A stretch of 6,037 nt of DNA from NCBI GenBank assembly GCA_021736285.1, contig JAIPGE010000091.1, positions 1 through 6,037 of the forward strand. Direction: 5' to 3'. This DNA comes from Candidatus Izemoplasma sp. (GTDB lineage: Bacteria; Bacillota_I; Bacilli_A; Izemoplasmatales; Izemoplasmataceae). Positions within the stretch are counted from its first letter, which is position 1. The number at the start of each line of letters is the position of its first letter. Both the position numbers and the translations under genes were made by a program. Shown here one piece after another: positions 1 to 5,114 of this stretch. The notes beneath the pieces are model-generated. The model searched no databases, had not been told where the DNA came from, and worked only from the letters and a program-made list of their open reading frames with translations.

Positions 1-368
1 TGAACACTTGTACATTCTGCCTTTAAACGACCATCGCCAAACGTGATCATCGTACCCACTTTAATTTTACGGGCTTTTTTTACCAAACATTCCCAGTCAT
101 CATTTTCTTTTTGTTCTAATAATAATACTTCAACTGATGCGCCTGTTGATTCCTTAGTGCCAAACAGTCTTGCTGGAATAACAGATGTATTATTTAAAAC
201 TAAAATGTCATCTTGATTTAAATAATCTAGAAGATGAGAAAAAACAGTATGTGTCGTATCACCGGTTTCTTTATTTAATACCAATAATTTTGAATCACTT
301 CTGTTTTTCAAGGGGGTTTGAGCAATTAATTTTTCTGGTAATGTATAATCAAATTCTTCTAACTTCAT
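1..368 (-). CDS. queA: QueA, tRNA S-adenosylmethionine ribosyltransferase-isomerase (N-terminal part, runs off left edge)
   Basis: QueA transfers and isomerises the ribosyl part of S-adenosylmethionine onto preQ1 at the wobble position of GUN-anticodon tRNAs, giving epoxyqueuosine in the cytoplasm. The reverse strand translates to 122 residues with no stop. Family landmarks are in order: FDYTLPEKLIAQTPL (residues 6-20), KLLVLNKETG (27-36), a DILVLNN segment (54-60), VIPARLFGTKE (63-73), VEVLLLEQ (79-86) and ITFGDGRLKAE (108-118). This closely resembles the start of Bacillus QueA; the full protein is usually about 340 residues, so roughly the last two thirds lie outside the window. Position 62 is Ser where many relatives have Arg (NTRVIPARL); this is a variation, not evidence of decay. 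The ATG shares its first base with the last base of the ruvB stop codon, so the two genes are cotranscribed and probably translationally coupled. The gene identification is firm; activity cannot be judged from a fragment. Confidence 0.95.
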   Translation of the reverse strand, partial: MKLEEFDYTLPEKLIAQTPLKNRSDSKLLVLNKETGDTTHTVFSHLLDYLNQDDILVLNNTSVIPARLFGTKESTGASVEVLLLEQKENDDWECLVKKARKIKVGTMITFGDGRLKAECTSV

Positions 369-1372
369 TAAAATAACCTCATGTTGTGTTTTTTCTTTAG
401 ATGTTTGTATGCTTTATCCGATGCAACACGACCTCGTGGTGTACGTTTAATAAAGCCAATTTGTAATAGATAAGGTTCATAGACATCCTCGATGGTTGTT
501 CGTTCTTCACCAATTGATGCGGCCAAACTTTCGATACCGACAGGACCACCTTCAAAATTCTCAATGATACCAAGTAAATAGGCATAATCTTTTGCATCTA
601 ACCCAATGTGATCAATGTGTAGTTTGTCGAGTGCAATTTGACACATCTCTTTTGAGATAATGCCATTGTTTAACACATCGGCAAAATCACGCACGCGGCG
701 AAATAATCGGTTTGTAATACGCGGTGTCCCACGACTTCTTCTTGCAATTTCAACAGTCGCATCTTCATGGATTGAAGTTTCATAAATACGGGCTGTTCGC
801 GAACAAATTTCAGTAAGTTCAGATTCATTATAATAGTTCAGTTTATGAACAACACCAAATCGATCTCGAAGTGGTGCACTTAAATCACCAAATCGGGTTG
901 TTGCTCCAACTAATGTAAAAGGTGGCAACTCAACACGAATTGATTTGCTTGTTGTGTCGTGACCAACTACAATATCAATCACAAAATCTTCCATTGCGGG
1001 GTATAAAATCTCTTCAACAATGCGTGGTAACCGATGAATTTCATCTATAAATAAAATATCGCCTGGTTCTAAACTCGTTAAAATAACAGCTAAATCACCG
1101 CTGCGTTCAATCGATGGACCACTGGTGATTTTTATATTAACACCGACTTCATTGGCGATAATATTGGCCATTGTAGTTTTGCCAAGTCCTGGCGGACCAT
1201 AAAGCAACACATGATCCAATGATTCATTTCTGCGTTTAGCAGCGGTAATAAAGATATTCATCATTTCCTTAACTTCACTTTGGCCAATATATTCTTTTAA
1301 ATACTTTGGCCGTAATGTATGATTTTCAATATCTTCATTTAACGTATCATCTGTAAATACATTTTCTTTCAT
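368..1372 (-). CDS. ruvB: RuvB, Holliday junction branch migration ATP-dependent DNA helicase
   Basis: RuvB is the hexameric AAA+ motor that, guided by RuvA, drives branch migration of Holliday junctions before RuvC-type cleavage. The protein has 334 residues, a normal length for the family. Visible in order: Walker A GPPGLGKT (59-66), Walker B LFIDEIH (107-113, Asp110/Glu111), the YPAMEDF segment (124-130), sensor 1 GATTR (156-160), the arginine-finger segment APLRDRFG (166-173), sensor 2 RGTPRI (214-219) and the C-terminal winged helix with EGGPVGIESLAASIGE (274-289) and YLLQIGFIKRTPRGR (301-315). All key residues are present, so it should be active. The ATG at 1372 is chosen because GAGGTG lies 6 bases upstream. 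A TTG nine codons further up is in frame but overlaps the -10 hexamer and could not be in the transcript. The stop TAA overlaps the queA ATG by one base (TAATG). Unusually, no ruvA precedes it; the neighbour on that side is a divergent coiled-coil gene. Confidence 0.98.
   Translation of the reverse strand: MKENVFTDDTLNEDIENHTLRPKYLKEYIGQSEVKEMMNIFITAAKRRNESLDHVLLYGPPGLGKTTMANIIANEVGVNIKITSGPSIERSGDLAVILTSLEPGDILFIDEIHRLPRIVEEILYPAMEDFVIDIVVGHDTTSKSIRVELPPFTLVGATTRFGDLSAPLRDRFGVVHKLNYYNESELTEICSRTARIYETSIHEDATVEIARRSRGTPRITNRLFRRVRDFADVLNNGIISKEMCQIALDKLHIDHIGLDAKDYAYLLGIIENFEGGPVGIESLAASIGEERTTIEDVYEPYLLQIGFIKRTPRGRVASDKAYKHLKKKHNMRLF
377..380 (-). promoter_or_regulatory. Ribosome binding site of queA, inside the end of ruvB
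   Basis: Reading the minus strand, GAGG lies 8 bases before the queA ATG and is made from the ATG-AGG codons (Met331-Arg332) of ruvB. It confirms the ATG at 368-366 as the queA start and means that ribosomes finishing ruvB sit on the queA initiation site. Confidence 0.75.
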
Positions 1373-1378
1373 ACAAAA

Positions 1379-1384
1379 CACCTC
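1379..1384 (-). promoter_or_regulatory. Ribosome binding site of ruvB
   Basis: GAGGTG (minus strand) is spaced 6 bases from the ATG at 1372 and decides that start over the upstream in-frame TTG at 1399. If the promoter at 1391-1419 is right, transcription begins near 1384, so the mRNA leader is only about 12 bases and begins at or just before this site. Confidence 0.8.
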
Positions 1385-1390
1385 AAGCAA

Positions 1391-1419
1391 ATTATACAAT
1401 AAATGTCCATTTTTTCCAA
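1391..1419 (-). promoter_or_regulatory. Predicted sigma-A type promoter of ruvB-queA
   Basis: On the minus strand, TTGGAA (1419-1414) is followed after a 17-base spacer by a consensus TATAAT (1396-1391). Position, spacing and the perfect -10 box fit a housekeeping promoter for the leftward operon. It gives ruvB its own promoter, in keeping with the absence of ruvA upstream. Confidence 0.7.
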
Positions 1420-1462
1420 CTATTTTGTGTTTCTTGTCTTTTCTAAAGTGACATATTGTATA
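1393..1462. repeat. 9-bp inverted repeat joining the two divergent promoters
   Basis: TATACAATA at 1393-1401 is the exact reverse complement of TATTGTATA at 1454-1462, centred between the two promoters with 52 bases between the arms. The left arm overlaps the ruvB -10 box; the right arm overlaps the -35 box of the rightward promoter. Read in each promoter's own direction, the words are TATTGTATAAT and TATTGTATATT (10 of 11 the same). It could be a shared operator or mirrored promoter parts, but chance is possible in such AT-rich DNA. Confidence 0.35.
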
Positions 1463-1484
1463 TTTATTCGTTCTGTGATAAAAT
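1456..1484 (+). promoter_or_regulatory. Predicted promoter of the coiled-coil operon
   Basis: TTGTAT (1456-1461), a 17-base spacer, then TAAAAT (1479-1484) with a TGA directly before it, which makes an extended -10 element (TGnTAAAAT). The extended -10 could make up for the weak -35. Transcription would start near 1491, giving a leader of about 40 bases. A less likely alternative is TTGTCT (1434-1439) with TATATT (1459-1464), whose spacer is 19 bases. Confidence 0.6.
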
Positions 1485-1498
1485 TATGTAAAGAACGG

Positions 1499-1518
1499 CT
1501 TGATTAAAAGATATCAAG
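1499..1518 (+). promoter_or_regulatory. Possible small hairpin in the leader, touching the ribosome binding site
   Basis: CTTGAT (1499-1504) pairs perfectly with ATCAAG (1513-1518) across an 8-base loop. The right arm includes the first three bases of the AAGGAGGTG ribosome binding site. The stem is only 6 bp and AT-rich, so it would be weak; at most it would tune access of ribosomes. No riboswitch class is suggested. Confidence 0.25.
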
Positions 1519-1524
1519 GAGGTG
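1516..1524 (+). promoter_or_regulatory. Strong ribosome binding site of the large coiled-coil gene
   Basis: AAGGAGGTG is close to the ideal complement of the 16S rRNA 3' end, with GGAGG ending 7 bases before the ATG at 1530. It fixes the start there and rules out the in-frame TTG at 1500, which lies upstream of this site and has no comparable site of its own. Confidence 0.85.
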
Positions 1525-1529
1525 CACAA

Positions 1530-4500
1530 ATGGGCAAATCAAAACTACAGTCTTATGATATCGCTTCATATGATATTCAAATTGATTACGATAAAAAAAT
1601 CACACCAATTGAACGCAAGATTCAAACATTAGAGAAACGTCATCATCAAAAGTCTGATCGGGCCCATAAGGCTTTTTTAAAGAAACAGAAAAGTGCAGAA
1701 AAAAACATTACAACACTACGTGAAAAAGAAGTCGTGCGCGATCAAAAACTTGATACTGCTGTTGAAAATAAAGTGGAACGTGTCAACCGGCGTATTGAAA
1801 AAACAAAAGAAGATTATCTTGCGTTTGTTCAAGCTAAACAAAAAGAGATGGAAGTAAAAACATCTCAACATCAAAAGGAAATTGATACTTTAAAAGAAAA
1901 CGAACAAAAAGAAATTGAAGAGATTAAAGATAAATACAAACAAAATATTGCTTCTTATGTTGAGAAACTGGACATTTATAATACAAATTACGAAGAGAAT
2001 ATCTCCACCTATCAAAATGAAATAACGACTTTTTTAAATAAATTAGATACCCATCAAGACCGGATTGCGTCCCATAAGCAAACCTTCATAAAAGAGATAG
2101 ACGAAAAAAACACAGCATTTAACGAACTGATTGCTTCGCGTAAAGACAAAAAGAATATTGAATATGATACATTTATCAAACAGAGCATGTCTTATACCAA
2201 TCGGGTACGACAAGATGCCAATAAACACATTCATGCAATTACGGAATTTATTGATTCTTTTAATCAAGTTGATAAAGAACACTACAATCAAAAAATTGAA
2301 ATACTTGAAACCTATATCGATGATAAAAATGAAGCAATGGATAATATCATCGCCTTAGTTGATAAAGATTTAGAAAATCAACTGGCAAAATTAGAAGAAC
2401 AAAAAGAAGCATTAAAAGATTCAAACAACAAAAAGGCAATCAAAAATGTTGATATGAAAATCGCCCTATTTCAAACACGTGCTAAGACAACCAAACATTT
2501 CGAGACAGTTTTAAAAGATCATACAACTGCCTTTTTAAACAATGAAATTGAGCGATTTAAGTTGTTTCGTAATAATGAAAAAATCAACTGGCAAAAATTA
2601 CGTGTCTTTTTAGAAATGGACCAACAAGAAGTAAAAGATTTTGCTGAATATTATGATGCGACAAATCATACGTTACTAGAAACTTTAAAAGCGATGGAAC
2701 TAAGTCAAATCGAGGCAACTCAAGAACATGAAACGCGACGCAAAACCTATTTAGAGACACAATTAAAGGTCTATGAGTCGTATCAAAAAGCAATACTTCA
2801 ACTCAATCAAACCCACCTAGATGATGTGACTGAAAATTATCAAAAAATGGATGAAATTAATCAATTTTTAGACACTGCCGAACCTAATAAAGAAATCGAA
2901 ATCAATAAATTAAAACAACGTCTAGAAATTAAAGAAACAAATCAAAGATATGCTTTAAAGTATGCAAAACAACAACACGATATTGATCTGATTAAGACAG
3001 ATTATGACACGCTATTCAAATTAGAAGCAATTGAACGGGATCAAACGTTAGCTAAATATGAACAAGAAATTGATGAACTATACAACCAGCGAGATCATGA
3101 TCGAGAAACTAATCAAGCAAAACTACAGTTTAACATTGCAGAAGAAAACCATAAAGTTTTAATGAACAATCGCAAACTAGAACAACGCTTACTTGAGAGC
3201 CAATATCAAACTAAAAAAGAAACATTAAACTATCAAAAAGAAATTGCTAAACTTGATAGTATGCGCGAAAATGCATTAGAACAAAAAGAAGTCGAATATG
3301 AGATAAAGAAAATTAATAATGAAGTCAATTATAAAATTGAAGTTATCAATAAAGGTCTTGAAGAAGACCTACTTAAACATGAAGAGAACTTGACCAAACT
3401 CCGTAATGAAATTAATGCATATAAAGTAAATTTTGATACAATGATTAAGAAAAAAGAATCAGAGATTACTGAGAAAAAACAAGCAACCATCGATCAGTTT
3501 AATGATAATTTAGCAAAAATTGATGATGCACTTAATCGAGAAATAAAAGCACCACAAATTAGACTAGAAGAATCAAAACATCTCATCGAAACCAGATTGG
3601 ATACGTTTAATGAAATTAATGTTCAATTTGTTACGATGATTAATCAATCTATTGAACCTTATAAAAATACTGACAGCGTCGAAAAAGCACGCGTTGAGAT
3701 ATTGAAAGACCAATCTTTTAAAACACATGTTTTAGAGTATATCACATCGTCTTATCAAGTATTAAAAGAAGCCATTACATTTATGCACGAGGTGGCATTA
3801 CGTCAAATTGATAATAAAATTGCAAATACACGAGACTCATCAACACTCAAAAAACTTAAAAAACAACGTCAAAAAGCTATCGACCAAAATAAACATGAGT
3901 TGAATAATATTGACACTGCTGCTACGGATTATCAAGCAGTCATAAATTCGAAAATGCAACACGATTGGAAAAAATTCAAGAAAACAAATATTGATTCTAA
4001 CGAACAATTGATTGAACAAACAACACTGCTTTACAATACAATTTTTGACACATTAAAAAAATTCCAAGAAAACATTATCAAAGAAACCAAATTAAAATAT
4101 CAACCGCTTACCGAAACAGATCAAAAGATTATTGATTATGCCAAATCGAGTGCGCAAAAAGCAAAGGCAAAAATTAAAGAGAAGTTACAAGAATCGTTAG
4201 CGCCATTGGATGAAACGTACAAACTGTTTGTGAAAGAAAAATCAAAACAACAGGAAAAAGATTTGGCAGAGTTTTACGAATCAAGAGATAACGTAAAAGC
4301 AACTATCCAACATCTAAGAAATGATGCACTATCGAAAGTAAAAGCTGTTAATGAAGATAAAGCGTCTAAATTGGCGCCTAAAAAGCAAGCAAAAGATGAA
4401 CTTGAAACTTCCTTGGAAACTGACATTGTGCAACGTAAATCGCTCATTGATGAAAAAATTCAAACCCTGACGAATGAATACGAGTCAAATGTGAGTCGTT

Positions 4501-5111
4501 TAAAAGCTAAAAATAGCGAAGCACAAACAATATTAAACTACGAGGAAAATATTTATAAAATGGCTCTAGAAAGTGCAAAAAGTCGTTTGACAGACAACAA
4601 TGAAAAAACCAAAAATGCTTACCGAGCAAAAATGCAACAATTGGCAAAAAAACAAGATCGGATTAATACATCTAAAAAAGCACAAAAACGACAAATTAAA
4701 GATGATTTAAAAGATAAATCACAAATTAAAGATATCGAACATCAAGTCGATATTAAACAACAAATTCAAGATGTTAAACACCGTATTGATCAATCAGTAC
4801 ACGACAAACAAGAAATACTGTTACAATTGAAACAACATAATCAAACTGTACTGCAGGCTGCTGAAGACACACTGTATAACGCACTACAAAACACGAAGAA
4901 TGCCTTAAGAACGAATTTAGATAATTATTTAAGTGATTGTGAAACTTACCTATCGCATTACGATCTACTCTTAGACAAGGATAAAACTTTAATGCAAACC
5001 AATCTTGAAAGATTTCGATTGGCTTTTAATGATGTCCAAACCCAAAAACATAACAATACAAAAGAAACGCTTAAAAAAACCAACGAATCTTTGTTTGGAA
5101 AGGAGGACTAA
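1530..5111 (+). CDS. Very long cytoplasmic coiled-coil protein of unknown function (1193 aa)
   Basis: I do not recognise this protein and assign no function. It is 1193 residues of nearly unbroken charged helix rich in Lys, Glu, Gln, Asn and Asp. It has three glycines (2, 609, 1190), seven prolines (26, 452, 675, 710, 859, 892, 950), two tryptophans (354, 813) and one cysteine (1137). There is no signal peptide, membrane segment, LPxTG anchor or Walker A/ABC motif, so it is not an SMC, SbcC or RecN ATPase. Residues 63-140 and about 588-668 show 11-residue hydrophobic spacing (hendecads). Residues about 258-397 and 734-853 are richer in aromatic residues and may be an ancient duplication. The N-terminus has a short SYDIASYDI repeat. 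The start is set by the strong ribosome binding site; 5' of it is an extended -10 promoter. The last codons (AAG GAG GAC) form the ribosome binding site of the next coiled-coil gene, so the two products are likely made together. A scaffold, fibre or cytoskeletal role is inference from form only. Reality of the gene: near certain; role: open. Confidence 0.93.
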   Translation: MGKSKLQSYDIASYDIQIDYDKKITPIERKIQTLEKRHHQKSDRAHKAFLKKQKSAEKNITTLREKEVVRDQKLDTAVENKVERVNRRIEKTKEDYLAFVQAKQKEMEVKTSQHQKEIDTLKENEQKEIEEIKDKYKQNIASYVEKLDIYNTNYEENISTYQNEITTFLNKLDTHQDRIASHKQTFIKEIDEKNTAFNELIASRKDKKNIEYDTFIKQSMSYTNRVRQDANKHIHAITEFIDSFNQVDKEHYNQKIEILETYIDDKNEAMDNIIALVDKDLENQLAKLEEQKEALKDSNNKKAIKNVDMKIALFQTRAKTTKHFETVLKDHTTAFLNNEIERFKLFRNNEKINWQKLRVFLEMDQQEVKDFAEYYDATNHTLLETLKAMELSQIEATQEHETRRKTYLETQLKVYESYQKAILQLNQTHLDDVTENYQKMDEINQFLDTAEPNKEIEINKLKQRLEIKETNQRYALKYAKQQHDIDLIKTDYDTLFKLEAIERDQTLAKYEQEIDELYNQRDHDRETNQAKLQFNIAEENHKVLMNNRKLEQRLLESQYQTKKETLNYQKEIAKLDSMRENALEQKEVEYEIKKINNEVNYKIEVINKGLEEDLLKHEENLTKLRNEINAYKVNFDTMIKKKESEITEKKQATIDQFNDNLAKIDDALNREIKAPQIRLEESKHLIETRLDTFNEINVQFVTMINQSIEPYKNTDSVEKARVEILKDQSFKTHVLEYITSSYQVLKEAITFMHEVALRQIDNKIANTRDSSTLKKLKKQRQKAIDQNKHELNNIDTAATDYQAVINSKMQHDWKKFKKTNIDSNEQLIEQTTLLYNTIFDTLKKFQENIIKETKLKYQPLTETDQKIIDYAKSSAQKAKAKIKEKLQESLAPLDETYKLFVKEKSKQQEKDLAEFYESRDNVKATIQHLRNDALSKVKAVNEDKASKLAPKKQAKDELETSLETDIVQRKSLIDEKIQTLTNEYESNVSRLKAKNSEAQTILNYEENIYKMALESAKSRLTDNNEKTKNAYRAKMQQLAKKQDRINTSKKAQKRQIKDDLKDKSQIKDIEHQVDIKQQIQDVKHRIDQSVHDKQEILLQLKQHNQTVLQAAEDTLYNALQNTKNALRTNLDNYLSDCETYLSHYDLLLDKDKTLMQTNLERFRLAFNDVQTQKHNNTKETLKKTNESLFGKED
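2301..2720 (+). repeat. Candidate internal duplication, copy A (residues about 258-397 of the large coiled-coil protein)
   Basis: Aligned by eye with residues 734-853. Matching points: Tyr262-Ile263 with Tyr737-Ile738, Gln284 with Gln759, Asp297-Ser298 with Asp769-Ser770, Thr326/Asp330 with Thr796/Asp800, Phe343/Phe346 with Trp813/Phe816, and HTLLETLK (380-387) with NTIFDTLK (836-843). Copy A is longer by a 14-residue segment (two heptads), with smaller shifts of 2-3 residues elsewhere. Biased composition can mimic such similarity. Confidence 0.3.
3729..4088 (+). repeat. Candidate internal duplication, copy B (residues about 734-853 of the large coiled-coil protein)
   Basis: Partner of the segment at 2301-2720. 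The offset between copies falls from 475 to 472 to 470 and then to 456 residues, so the alignment needs only a few gaps, the largest being two heptads. Prolines at 710 and 859 bracket this copy, as if it were a separate helical bundle set between coiled-coil rods. The similarity is weak and needs a profile comparison to be believed. Confidence 0.3.
5101..5106 (+). promoter_or_regulatory. Ribosome binding site of the second coiled-coil gene, inside the end of the first
   Basis: AGGAGG lies 8 bases before the ATG at 5115 and is formed by the last sense codons of the upstream gene. The upstream stop TAA (5109-5111) falls between this site and the ATG, the classic layout for translational coupling. 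It supports a true separate start instead of a disrupted single gene. Confidence 0.85.
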
Positions 5112-5114
5112 CCG

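Noticed and set aside
185..376. 63-codon open frame on the plus strand opposite queA
   Set aside because: It is antisense to a well-supported queA reading frame, has no convincing ribosome binding site and resembles nothing known.
397..597. 66-codon open frame on the minus strand overlapping ruvB
   Set aside because: It is an alternative frame inside the conserved winged-helix part of ruvB.
1373..1399. An in-frame TTG start nine codons upstream of ruvB
   Set aside because: It overlaps the perfect -10 hexamer and would not be in the mRNA; the ATG at 1372 has GAGGTG at 6 bases and gives the normal RuvB N-terminus.
1500..1529. An in-frame TTG start ten codons upstream of the large coiled-coil gene
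   Set aside because: The strong AAGGAGGTG lies downstream of this TTG and at proper distance only from the ATG at 1530; the TTG has no site of its own.
1373..1529. Riboswitch, T-box, attenuator or tRNA in the divergent region
   Set aside because: There is too little space, no stable stem array and no poly-T terminator; only promoters, ribosome binding sites and a weak hairpin are seen.
1530..1544. N-terminal Met-Gly as a myristoylation signal
   Set aside because: N-myristoylation at such sites is a eukaryotic modification; the context suggests an ordinary bacterial start.
2043..2793. Small open frames on both strands inside the large coiled-coil gene, including 2043-2291, 2131-2358 and 2584-2793
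   Set aside because: They lie within the strongly coding main frame and look like by-products of its A-rich codon composition.
1530..5111. SMC, SbcC or RecN-like ATPase
   Set aside because: No Walker A, ABC signature or Walker B motif exists in the 1193 residues; with three glycines a P-loop is impossible.
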